From DAOMNO01 sp035443885 (GTDB lineage Bacteria > Planctomycetota > Phycisphaerae > Phycisphaerales > SM1A02), in contig DAOMNO010000015.1 in the NCBI GenBank assembly GCA_035443885.1, positions 1 through 64,000 on the forward strand: a DNA stretch of 64,000 bases, in the 5' to 3' direction. The position numbers and the translations under genes are program-made. Below, piece by piece: positions 33,673-42,644 of this stretch (its first letter is position 1; each line of letters opens with the position of its first letter). The notes under the pieces were generated by a model. It had not been told where the DNA came from. It made no database searches and saw only the letters and a program-made list of their open reading frames with translations.

Positions 33673-36171
33673 CTACTGCCCACCAGCGGCACTGGCGTAA
33701 GCCTGCGCACGCTCTTCCATCTCACCGCGATATCGCTCGCCGGATGCGGGTACGAGGCGCAGGGCTTCCTGTTGTGAAGAAAGAGCTTCCGCATGCAGCC
33801 CGATTGCGTGCTGGGCTGAAGCCAGCGTGTCGAGATACATCCACAAATCTTGCCCACCGCCCATTCGTTCTGCTTCACACGCACGCATGGCAAGCAAGTG
33901 TGCAAGCTGGTAATCACGTAAATGAGCCGGCTCAATGCGCATGATGTGATACGCGATTGAGTTCAGTTCATTCGCTGGCACATCAGGTGTCTCGAAAATC
34001 GCGAGGGCCGCCTGTTTGATGGCATTGGCTGCATCAATGCTGCGATTCGGCCATCCCTGCTGCTCCAGCAGATCAACCGCAAAACCCAGCACGCGCAGCG
34101 TCGTCGGGTGGGCCTCCCCCAGCGCGGTGCGCATACCTGCCCATGCATCAAGTAGCGCACGCTCTGCATTTTCAACCTGACCAGCGTCGCGCAGAATCAT
34201 GCCGAGATTCGCCTGCGCGATCAGGGTATCGGCATGTCCCTCGCCAAGCACGCGGATGCGAGTCGCCACCACTCGACGCATCGTTTCCTCCGCTTCATCC
34301 AATCGGCCGACTACTCGCTGCAACGTGCCGAGTGCGTGCAATGCATTCAGCGTTCCTGCTTTTTCAGGCCCGTGGGAGCGCATCCAACCGTCCACGGCCT
34401 GTCGCAGCATGGTCTCGGCTTGCTCCACCTGGCCCATATCCATCAACTGGCTCGCAAGATTCGACAATGAGCCAAGCGTGTGTGGATGATCAGGACCAAG
34501 CGAACGGCGCTGGCCGTCATACACGTCCTGGCTCATGCGCAGCGACGCTTCACGATCACCGCGACGCGCGTAGATGACCGCGAGGTTACTCGCCGTGCCG
34601 AGTGTCAGCACATGGTCGGTTCCAAGCGTTTCACGAAAGCCTTCGTGTGCGTGCTGAAGCGTCTGCTCTGCTTCAGTGAATCGTCCCTGTTCAAGCCGGA
34701 TCGCACCAAGATTCGCAACCGAGCGTAGCGTGTCAATATGCTTTGGACCAAGGGTTTCGGTACGCAGATTCACAGAAGCAGCAAGGTGCTCCGCCGCTTC
34801 CGTCAACCGCCCAAGCTGCCAGTATGAAATGCCCATCGCGTGACGCAGACGCGCTTCTACAAGCGGCTGGTCCGCGAAGGTTGTCGCCAGATTTTTCGAT
34901 GAACGATCCAGCACCTCGCGAACTGTAACATCGCGTCCAGCTTCATCTGGATCAACAGACTCAATCATCTGTGTGAGAAATGCCGTTACCGCATCAGATA
35001 CTTCGCGAGCACGCTGCGCTGCAACGGCCTCTTGCACAGCGCGGTTCAAGGCGAAAGCGATGCCACCAACGCCGAGCACAAGCGTAACCGACACGATCGC
35101 CGCAGCCACAACAGCAGCGCGGTGGCGGCGAACGAACTTGGCCACGAGATACGCCGTGCTTGGGGGACAGGCAAGAACTGGCTCATCCCTGAGATATCGC
35201 TCCAGATCATCCGCAAGCGCCGCAGCAGAGTGATAGCGGCGTGATCGATCCTTCTCAAGACATTTGAGAACAATCCAGTCGAGATCACCTCGCACGCGCT
35301 TCCACGTGCTCGGCGCGTCAATGCCTGCGACCGTAGATTGCGAACCGGATTTCGCCAGTCGGCTCAACCGATGGCTTGGCGCAGGCGGTTGCTCTTCCTC
35401 AATGGCCCGCTCCACCGCGGCCTGCCCTTCCGCAGTGCGCGATTTCACATCAAGCGGCGGAACTCCAGTGAGAAGTTCATACAGAATCGCGCCCAGCGCG
35501 TAGATATCTGCACGTGTATCCACATCTGCCGAGCCGCGCGCCTGTTCGGGCGACATGTAGTTCGGCGTGCCGATCATCTGCCCCATCTCGGTCAGCGCGA
35601 GATTGTCGTTCGAATGTTGCCGCAGGGCCTTCGCCACACCGAAGTCGATGATCTTTGGCAACGGCTTGCCGTCGATGAGCGAAACCAGAATGTTGGATGG
35701 CTTGAGATCGCGATGCAGAATGCCCTTCATATGCGCATGCTGCACCGCGCCGCAGACTTGAATCATCAGCCGCACCCGATCAACAACACTTGCACGCGCA
35801 CGCTCGCAGAATCGCGTGATCGGCTCGCCATCGACGAGTTCCATTGCAAAGTATGGTCGCCAGAGCGCGGTGAGTCCTGCATCATAGACTTTGGCGATCG
35901 ACGGGTGCTCCAGCAGAGCAAGCATCTGCCGTTCCGCTTCAAATCGTGCCATAACGGATCGAGAATCCATGCCCGGCTTGATGACTTTCAGCGCGACGCG
36001 CCGTTTGACGGGTGTGCTCTGCTCCGCCAGATAGACGCTGCCAAAGCCGCCTTCCCCAAGCAACGACAGGATTCTGTAGTGGTCGATGATCTGGCCGTGC
36101 AGATACCCCTGGTCGGCCAGCCCAACAGGCAGCGACCCGGGTGGAAAGTCTGATGTCGGCTCATCGTGCAT
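33673..36171 (-). CDS. Ser/Thr protein kinase with TPR domain
   Basis: 832 residues. Hanks-type kinase domain about 32-330: glycine loop GEGGFGSVY, K62, HRD with D155, DFG with D176 and GTPNYMSPEQ. A membrane segment (352-375) follows, then an extracytoplasmic TPR array of about eight units with the tetratricopeptide/NB-ARC-type ending 'LGPxHxxTL...NLA'. This is the standard planctomycete receptor-kinase plan; targets are unknown. It lies 42 bases after the D-amino-acid-oxidase-like gene on the same strand, so both could be co-transcribed. No ECF sigma is adjacent, unlike the kinase at 42.6 kb. Confidence 0.95.
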   Translation of the reverse strand: MHDEPTSDFPPGSLPVGLADQGYLHGQIIDHYRILSLLGEGGFGSVYLAEQSTPVKRRVALKVIKPGMDSRSVMARFEAERQMLALLEHPSIAKVYDAGLTALWRPYFAMELVDGEPITRFCERARASVVDRVRLMIQVCGAVQHAHMKGILHRDLKPSNILVSLIDGKPLPKIIDFGVAKALRQHSNDNLALTEMGQMIGTPNYMSPEQARGSADVDTRADIYALGAILYELLTGVPPLDVKSRTAEGQAAVERAIEEEQPPAPSHRLSRLAKSGSQSTVAGIDAPSTWKRVRGDLDWIVLKCLEKDRSRRYHSAAALADDLERYLRDEPVLACPPSTAYLVAKFVRRHRAAVVAAAIVSVTLVLGVGGIAFALNRAVQEAVAAQRAREVSDAVTAFLTQMIESVDPDEAGRDVTVREVLDRSSKNLATTFADQPLVEARLRHAMGISYWQLGRLTEAAEHLAASVNLRTETLGPKHIDTLRSVANLGAIRLEQGRFTEAEQTLQHAHEGFRETLGTDHVLTLGTASNLAVIYARRGDREASLRMSQDVYDGQRRSLGPDHPHTLGSLSNLASQLMDMGQVEQAETMLRQAVDGWMRSHGPEKAGTLNALHALGTLQRVVGRLDEAEETMRRVVATRIRVLGEGHADTLIAQANLGMILRDAGQVENAERALLDAWAGMRTALGEAHPTTLRVLGFAVDLLEQQGWPNRSIDAANAIKQAALAIFETPDVPANELNSIAYHIMRIEPAHLRDYQLAHLLAMRACEAERMGGGQDLWMYLDTLASAQHAIGLHAEALSSQQEALRLVPASGERYRGEMEERAQAYASAAGGQ

Positions 36172-36213
36172 GGTTCGCCACGGATTATAAGTGCGAACCC
36201 TGCCCCGACGCGA

Positions 36214-37476
36214 TCAAACGCCTCTCTGCGCAGATCGTAGGGTCCGCGTTTGTCGCAATACCGCCGCCACATCAGCTTCAAAGAGCCTTCGATTGCGACT
36301 GAGAATGCGTTGGCACGCTGTGTCATCCGGCACAGGCTCATCAACTCCTCGCTCAACCGTTCCGCCGAGAAGAACGGCATCGCTTCGCGGGAAGATATAG
36401 CCATCACGATGACTGAGCAGGTAGGGCAAGTCTTGCGGTGTCAGATACACCAATTGGCCGCGCATCGGAACAAGGCGGGGATCATCAACAACGTCTCTCG
36501 CACCGAGACCAAGGCAGTTGATGATGATCTTTTCGTCGAGTTCTTGCACATCATCAAGAGAAGCAAATGTTCTCTGCTCTGTTTCACCGCCAAGTAATCC
36601 AACTTCACACACCAGGCGAGGTAGAAAGATCGGCGGCTCAATGAGCATCGTGTGATAAATGCGGCCCGGCAGGCTGACGCCCGAAAGCGGCAACTCGTCG
36701 TGCCATTCCACAGGCGGAATGAGATGCGATGGAATGAGATTCAATCCTCCCCCACCCTCACGATGATCCCCAACTACCAGATTCGGCCTTCGGAACACAC
36801 CCCAATCGCCTTCATCGGCGAGCGCGCTGAATCGTTGGTGAGACGTTGTGAGTAATCGGGTAAAGAAGTCAGCGTCGCCAGGCAGGTAGCCACGCGCGAC
36901 GAGCGAAGGCGCCCACTGCGCACCGGCAAGCCACGATGTCGTGTGTTCCAGCGTTGCCTTGGCATAGATGCGCACATGAAAGCCTGCGCGAAGCAGTTCA
37001 TAGGCCGCTGTCAGGCCGATCACACCGGCGCCGAGTATGGCGATTCGGATATTGGCTCGCTTCGCTGATTCAATGCGCGATTCAACAAGCCGTACCACCT
37101 CTGCTGCACTGCCCCACGATAATGTTACCCCCGCACCACCGTGGCCGTAGTTGTGGATCAAGGTTTGATCGCCAAGCTCCTCGGCTTCGATGCGCACGCG
37201 ACCGGTGCGGAACGGACGAATACCTGCAATGTATTTCAACACACGATCGCTGCCGAGATCCGGCAACGGGAACCGCAAAGATGTGGCAACGCTCGCCGTC
37301 GGCTGCTCGCTCACAATCGTTTCTCGCATTGCGATCGGCTCTGTGTGAAGTTCCACCTCAGTGGGACCGCTTCGTGGTGCAGTGCACCCGGTCGCCAACA
37401 GAGGCACTCCGCCCGCAAGCAGAGCGCGGCGGAGAAAGGTGCGCCGATTGAGAGATGCTTCAAGAGTAGGCTGCAT
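36214..37476 (-). CDS. Tat-exported lipoprotein, D-amino-acid-oxidase-like, apparently circularly permuted
   Basis: 420 residues. N-terminus NRRTFLRRALLAGGVPLLAT then C31 combines a twin-arginine motif with a lipobox. In D-amino-acid oxidases the GxGxxG fold comes first and the segment 'GxRPxR...HNYGHGGYGLTxxWG' is at the C-terminus. Here GIRPFR (85-90) and HNYGHGGAGVTLSWG (108-122) come first, then ILGAGVIGLTAAYEL (147-161), and the protein ends at LLGGTVERGVDE plus about 40 residues, just where GxRP would normally follow. The FAD enzyme would oxidise D-amino acids or similar amines outside the cytoplasm. An ATG at 37494 is an alternative start. Confidence 0.82.
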   Translation of the reverse strand: MQPTLEASLNRRTFLRRALLAGGVPLLATGCTAPRSGPTEVELHTEPIAMRETIVSEQPTASVATSLRFPLPDLGSDRVLKYIAGIRPFRTGRVRIEAEELGDQTLIHNYGHGGAGVTLSWGSAAEVVRLVESRIESAKRANIRIAILGAGVIGLTAAYELLRAGFHVRIYAKATLEHTTSWLAGAQWAPSLVARGYLPGDADFFTRLLTTSHQRFSALADEGDWGVFRRPNLVVGDHREGGGGLNLIPSHLIPPVEWHDELPLSGVSLPGRIYHTMLIEPPIFLPRLVCEVGLLGGETEQRTFASLDDVQELDEKIIINCLGLGARDVVDDPRLVPMRGQLVYLTPQDLPYLLSHRDGYIFPRSDAVLLGGTVERGVDEPVPDDTACQRILSRNRRLFEADVAAVLRQTRTLRSAQRGV

Positions 37477-37641
37477 AAGACATATGCCGGGCAATCGCGA
37501 ACGATACCGGGTTCCGGGCGGATTGGCGGCTCCTTCCGCATCATCGCCCCGCGCCCGCCAACTTCTCTGTTATCCTTCCCCATCCGAATCGGCAGGTCGC
37601 CGATCGGCAGTTGAGCATGACCTGAAGGAATCGCAGCGAGA

Positions 37642-38841
37642 ATGAAAGTCCACGAATATCAGGCCCGCGAGTTGCTTGCCGATGCAGGCGTTCCTGTCCC
37701 CGCCGGGGCGATGGTGCAGACGGTTGATGACGCCGAGCAGAAGGCGAAATCGCTTTTTGACAACGGCGCTTCTATCGTTGTGGTCAAGGCGCAGGTGCAC
37801 GCGGGCGGCCGCGGCAAGGCGGGCTTTGTCAAGGTTGTCAAGACTGCGAGCGAAGCGCGCGACGCGGCCAAGTTCATGCTCTCCAATCGCATGGTCTCGC
37901 CGCAGACGCCTGCGGAAGGTCTTGAAGTCAAGCGACTGCTCGTCGCTGCAGGCGTGGATATCGCCAAGGAGTATTACCTGGCGATCACGACGGACCGCGC
38001 GAACAACACGAACACACTGATCGCATCCGCAGAGGGCGGCGTGGAGATCGAAGCCGTCGCGGAAAAGAACCCCGATGCCATCCTCAAGGAACCGCTGCAT
38101 CCCCTGCTGGGTCTCCAGCCGTGGCAAGCGCGCGAATTGGCGTTCAAGCTCGGCTTCAAAGGCAAGCAGATCAATCAGGCTGTAAACATCATGCTGCGCC
38201 TGTCCAAGCTGTTCCTCGACAGCGACGCATCGCTCGCAGAGATTAACCCGCTGATCGTCACGCCTGCGGATGAGAAAAACCCGGACGGGCAAGTGCTGGC
38301 CATCGACGCCAAGTTCAACTTCGACGATAACGCGCTCTTCCGCCAGAAAAAGATTTCCGACATGTTCGATCCAACCGAGGAGAACCCGGCGGAGCTTCGC
38401 GCCAACAAATTTGGCCTGAGCTACGTCGCGCTGGACGGCAACATCGGTTGCCTCGTCAACGGCGCAGGCCTCGCGATGAGCACAATGGACATCATCAAGC
38501 TGCACGGCGGTGAGCCAGCGAACTTTCTCGATGTCGGCGGCAGCGCGAGCGAGGAAGCCGTTACCGAAGCCTTCCGAATCATCCTCTCAGATAAGGCGGT
38601 CGAGGGTGTGCTCGTCAACATCTTCGGCGGCATCATGCAGTGCGACAAGATCGCACGAGCCATCGCCAACGCTGCGAAGGAAGTCGGCTTCAAAGTGCCG
38701 CTCGTCGTGCGGCTCGAAGGCACGAACGTGGAAGCAGCGAGGCGGATTCTTGACGAAGCACGTCGCGAAATCCCAACGATGCAAACAGCTTCAGACCTCA
38801 CCGACGCAGCAAAGAAGGTTACTGCGGCTGTGGCGGCGTAA
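37642..38841 (+). CDS. sucC: Succinyl-CoA synthetase beta subunit (ADP-forming)
   Basis: 399 residues, family length about 390. Start MKVHEYQARELLADAGVPVP, ATP-grasp region VKAQVHAGGRGKAGFVK, Mg-binding LAEINPLIV, and the CoA-ligase part GCLVNGAGLAMSTMDIIK and NIFGGIMQCDKIA are complete. It forms succinyl-CoA synthetase with SucD in the TCA cycle. sucD normally follows directly but here a minus-strand gene does, so SucD is encoded elsewhere. Confidence 0.96.
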   Translation: MKVHEYQARELLADAGVPVPAGAMVQTVDDAEQKAKSLFDNGASIVVVKAQVHAGGRGKAGFVKVVKTASEARDAAKFMLSNRMVSPQTPAEGLEVKRLLVAAGVDIAKEYYLAITTDRANNTNTLIASAEGGVEIEAVAEKNPDAILKEPLHPLLGLQPWQARELAFKLGFKGKQINQAVNIMLRLSKLFLDSDASLAEINPLIVTPADEKNPDGQVLAIDAKFNFDDNALFRQKKISDMFDPTEENPAELRANKFGLSYVALDGNIGCLVNGAGLAMSTMDIIKLHGGEPANFLDVGGSASEEAVTEAFRIILSDKAVEGVLVNIFGGIMQCDKIARAIANAAKEVGFKVPLVVRLEGTNVEAARRILDEARREIPTMQTASDLTDAAKKVTAAVAA

Positions 38842-38881
38842 GCACGCGTTCAAAGCTCTGGCTTGCTGAACTATTTCCCTC

Positions 38882-41842
38882 TCACCCCCAGTTACTGAGC
38901 AGAATCAAAAGGTCCTGCACATCGACGACATTGCTTTCGTTGAGGTCCGCGAGACAATCACTGCCCTTCGGGCAAGGCCCCCACGATGACAGCAGGAACA
39001 GCAGGTCAAGCACATCGACGACGCCATCGCAGTTGAAGTCGCCAGCACGGTTCTGGCCCGTTACCTCAACCTTCGCTCGGTTGGATGTGTACACGATGCG
39101 GATGCCATCGCATGGCGTAACCGTCTGGAATTTACCCGTTACCGTCGTCGCAGTTACAATTTCAAACTCGTCATTGACTTCAAGATCAAGCTCAGGATGG
39201 AAATCGAGCATCAGTCGTCCGCCGAGGCTCGCGGTTCCGCTCACCGCAAGGCGATCGTGCTCCGTGCCGGGCGTTTCGCCGTCGATCTCAATGAACAGCA
39301 CGCCGTTGGAAGATTGATTGTAGTTGCCGCTGCTGCCGATGACAGAGAGGATGCCGGGCGAGAAGCCGGGCGAGATGACGCCGCCAGTGTTGTTGACGGG
39401 GCCTTCAATCGCGCCTTCACCCTCAACGATACCACCTGTAACCTGCAACGAGGCCAGCCCAGCAAAGTCCACATGCAGCCCGGTGCCTGCGGGTATCTCC
39501 ATCACGCCGCCGGCCTGCGTGAGCACTCGCCCGAATCGCTGCACACCCGCTTCCAGCTTGAAGAGCGCGTGGTTCGTGAAGGGGACGTTGTATGTACCCG
39601 CGGATGTGTTTTCGTTCGTACGACGGAACGTGCCATAGTTGACGATGTGGTTGAGCGCGGCATCAACGCCGCTCGGCACTGCAAAGCCGCCGACACCTGA
39701 TTGCCGAAGTTCGCCGCCGGGCTGAACAACCATTGTGCCGGGCAAACCTGTGATGCCAAGCAGCGTGCCGATGTTGAGCGTCTGCGCATTGTTGAAGACG
39801 CCCTCAACGTGCATCGTGCCCGCGAAGGTGACTGCGGTGGAGCCTGTTCGCGAGAGCGTCTGCCCCTTGGCCACCGTCATGACGCCACCAACGGAGATCG
39901 TTCCGCCACCGATGGCGCCATTGCCGTTGTGGTCGAAATCGCCGTCAACTCGCAGGATTCCCGTGCCGGATGTTTTTGTGAATGTTCCATCCAGCACCAA
40001 GTCGCCTGCAAAGTGCACGTCGCCCTCTGAGGTTGCATGGCTCACGATCAGGTTGCCTGGTATGTGCATGTTCTGCAGGAAGGTAACCCCGGTGCCGATG
40101 GTTACATTGCCGCCGACTGTGAGTTGGTCGTCGAACATCTGGCCAGGCGGGTTATTGATGTTGAGTTGACCGTTGGAGACGATTGTTGAGCCTGTTTCAT
40201 GGATGAACGTGGTTGCTGATGATCCTGCAAAGGTCAGTGTAGAAGCTGCGTCCGCGTTGATGCTACCCGCATTCAAGCCACCGCCGTGAATGTTGAGCGC
40301 GGCTCCGGTGATAACCACATTGCCTTCGTTTTCAAACTCTCTCTGATTGATCTGAACGGTTCCGCCCTCAAGCAGCATGTCACCCTCGTTGATGAATCCC
40401 GTATGGGAGACTTGGCTCAGTTGCGCGCCGATCTTGCGATACACGCCTTCATTGATGAAGTAGTTGTCAACGCCGATGAACCCGCTGATACCGCCCTGCT
40501 GCTGAATGAACTCGCCACCGGGTTTGTTGATGAAGATGCCGGGCAGTGTTGTGTTGCCGAGCGTCATGACGCCTCCCGCGCCGGAATTGTTGGTAACGAC
40601 GCCGTAGTTCTCCATTACGCCGATGAACGCTTTGCTCGAAGCCGCCGTCAGCGTAACGGTGGCGTTCTCGTCGATCGTCGCCATGCCGTGCACACGGAGT
40701 GACTGACCGGACCAGTTCCAATGTGCGTTGATGTCCAGATCGCCATGCACAACGATGGTGCCACCCGCAAAGGTAAACGTGTCGTTCATCACCGCATCGC
40801 CGAGAAAGACCACTGTCTTGGCTCCCGTGGGAAGATTGACCGTATTACTGAAGGTGCGATCGGTGGTGAACGTTACGGTTGTGCTGCCGGAGCCATTGAG
40901 AACGATCGGGCCACTTGTCATCAGTTGGTTGCCGATCTCCTGCGTGGCCTGCAGCTCAATCGTTCCTACAGCGACGATAGAAGATTTTGGTGCGTGAACG
41001 AAGACATCCGTTGTGCCGCCAAGCCGTAGTGTCGAAGCGGGGTTCGTCATTTCGATGAACCCTGCATTCGATCCGCCAGCGGTCAGGTTGAGCGTCCCGC
41101 CGGTAATCTGCACAGTGCCTTCGTTGTGGAATGGCACACCGACGCCAGTCGATCCGGTTGAAGACCGCACCACGAGTCCTTCATTGACAAATGCGTGGGT
41201 TGTCGGGTTGGGGCCGAGCACAAGGAAGCCGCCGGTCCAGTTCCAAACTCCGCCGCTCAAGTTCTCGACAATGCCTGGATCACCGGCTGGCATGCCAAGC
41301 GTGAGCGTATTGCCTGTTTGTGTAATCGTGCCGTAGTTGCGCAGCACGCCGCCGATTCTTACGCCGGATGTGCCGGAGATCGTGGCATTCACACCCGGCT
41401 GAATGATCACGTCATTCCCAGCAAAGATCGTGCCGCCTGTCCAGCTCATCGCGCCATGAACGCTCAACGTACCGCCAAGCGTGAGTGATCCCGCGCTCAT
41501 GGTGAACGTTTGTGAAACAATAACATCACCCGCGACGGTCATTGTGCCGGTGGCTTGGCTAATGCGGAAACTGCCCGTTACATTGATGCTGGCGACCTGC
41601 GTTCCAGCCGGGCCGTCGAAGTTCACTTCACCGCCTGTAACAATCACAACGTCATCCGTCGGTCCGGGCAGGTTCGGGTTGGAATCCCAGTTCGCGGGGT
41701 TGCTCCAAAGACTGTCGCCACCGCCGCCTGTCCATGTCACAGTTCCCGCATGAACCTGATTTGCAGAAGCAGCCAGCGCGCAAGCCGCGAAAAGCCCGGC
41801 TGCCCAGCGTGTGAAAATTAGACTTTGGATGAATGTCGTCAT
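38882..41842 (-). CDS. Large secreted beta-helix-like surface protein with two dockerin-like repeats
   Basis: 986 residues. Signal peptide about 1-32 (LFAACALAASANQVHAG). The start of the mature part, VTWTGGGGDSLWSNPANWD, is a motif common at the head of planctomycete and autotransporter-like surface proteins. Residues 60-800 form degenerate short strand-turn repeats (NYGTITQTGNTLTLG, NYGVVTNNSG, GTFTKTSGTGILRV), as in right-handed beta-helices. GGVISPGFSPGILSVIG near 840 is an autotransporter-associated motif. Two Cys-flanked dockerin-like repeats end the protein (DLLFLLSSWGPC, DLLILLSNWG). No autotransporter barrel is present. GAGGAT at 7 bases supports the ATG. Confidence 0.8.
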   Translation of the reverse strand: MTTFIQSLIFTRWAAGLFAACALAASANQVHAGTVTWTGGGGDSLWSNPANWDSNPNLPGPTDDVVIVTGGEVNFDGPAGTQVASINVTGSFRISQATGTMTVAGDVIVSQTFTMSAGSLTLGGTLSVHGAMSWTGGTIFAGNDVIIQPGVNATISGTSGVRIGGVLRNYGTITQTGNTLTLGMPAGDPGIVENLSGGVWNWTGGFLVLGPNPTTHAFVNEGLVVRSSTGSTGVGVPFHNEGTVQITGGTLNLTAGGSNAGFIEMTNPASTLRLGGTTDVFVHAPKSSIVAVGTIELQATQEIGNQLMTSGPIVLNGSGSTTVTFTTDRTFSNTVNLPTGAKTVVFLGDAVMNDTFTFAGGTIVVHGDLDINAHWNWSGQSLRVHGMATIDENATVTLTAASSKAFIGVMENYGVVTNNSGAGGVMTLGNTTLPGIFINKPGGEFIQQQGGISGFIGVDNYFINEGVYRKIGAQLSQVSHTGFINEGDMLLEGGTVQINQREFENEGNVVITGAALNIHGGGLNAGSINADAASTLTFAGSSATTFIHETGSTIVSNGQLNINNPPGQMFDDQLTVGGNVTIGTGVTFLQNMHIPGNLIVSHATSEGDVHFAGDLVLDGTFTKTSGTGILRVDGDFDHNGNGAIGGGTISVGGVMTVAKGQTLSRTGSTAVTFAGTMHVEGVFNNAQTLNIGTLLGITGLPGTMVVQPGGELRQSGVGGFAVPSGVDAALNHIVNYGTFRRTNENTSAGTYNVPFTNHALFKLEAGVQRFGRVLTQAGGVMEIPAGTGLHVDFAGLASLQVTGGIVEGEGAIEGPVNNTGGVISPGFSPGILSVIGSSGNYNQSSNGVLFIEIDGETPGTEHDRLAVSGTASLGGRLMLDFHPELDLEVNDEFEIVTATTVTGKFQTVTPCDGIRIVYTSNRAKVEVTGQNRAGDFNCDGVVDVLDLLFLLSSWGPCPKGSDCLADLNESNVVDVQDLLILLSNWG

Positions 41843-42101
41843 GGGTTGATCCTCGTGATTCGGGTGGCTTTGCTCTCGGTTTTCTCTCGTCCCTGAGCCG
41901 GGAAAAGCCGCTCTGGGAACCTGCCTCTACCCCCACAAGCGCAAAGCACCAGCCTGACCCACAAACTTTGCGGGAAATAAAATCGCCGCTCAGCATCAAA
42001 AATGGGGCCTGCGGCGTCACGAGTGCGGTTTTTGTTTGTCGATCGCGAATTGCGCAGCGATAATGCTTGCAGCGGCCCCTTGACGCGGCCCGGAGAAGGA
42101 C

Positions 42102-42644
42102 GTGACCGACCGCATCGCCCCCAACCACGGACAAGACCCCGCTGAATTGCTCGCGGTCGTGTATGACGAGCTTCGGCGGCAGGCCGCGTCATACCTCGAG
42201 CGCGAACGTGTTGGACACACGCTGCAACCCACCGCACTGGTGCATGAGGCGTACATGAAGCTGACCCAAAGCGGCAATGTCCACTTCAGAGATTCCGCTC
42301 ACTTTCGGGCGATGGCGGCTCAATCCATGCGGCAGGTGCTGGTGGATTATGCTCGCAAGCGGCATGCTTCCAAGCGCGGCGGCGATGCCATGCGCCTCGC
42401 GCTCGACGACCAGACGCCCTCAATCCGTACAGATGACGGCGTAGATGTGCTCGCGCTCCACGAGGCATTGGACCAGCTTTCCGCGCTGGACAATCGCAAG
42501 GCACGGATTGTGGAACTGCGTTTCTTCGGTGGGCTGACATGTCATCAAGTCGCCGAGACGCTTGACGTGTCGTATCGAACGGTTGAATCGGACTGGTTTA
42601 TGGCGCGTGCGTGGCTTCGCTCGCAGTTGTCGGGAGTCGCATGA
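42102..42644 (+). CDS. ECF RNA polymerase sigma factor (planctomycete type)
   Basis: 180 residues from a GTG with GGAGAAGGAC upstream. Sigma-2 region: YDELRRQAASYLERER, TLQPTALVHEAYMKL, RQVLVDYARKRHASKRGG. Sigma-4 HTH: VELRFFGGLTCHQVAETLDVSYRTVESDW. This sequence type is the ECF group expanded in planctomycetes and often encoded next to Ser/Thr kinases. The stop (42642-42644) abuts the GTG of the kinase gene, so the pair is one operon and phosphorylation-based control is plausible. Confidence 0.94.
   Translation: MTDRIAPNHGQDPAELLAVVYDELRRQAASYLERERVGHTLQPTALVHEAYMKLTQSGNVHFRDSAHFRAMAAQSMRQVLVDYARKRHASKRGGDAMRLALDDQTPSIRTDDGVDVLALHEALDQLSALDNRKARIVELRFFGGLTCHQVAETLDVSYRTVESDWFMARAWLRSQLSGVA

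Noticed and set aside
38882..41842. Classical type V autotransporter
   Set aside because: It has the passenger-like repeats and an autotransporter-associated motif, but ends in dockerin-like repeats rather than a beta-barrel.
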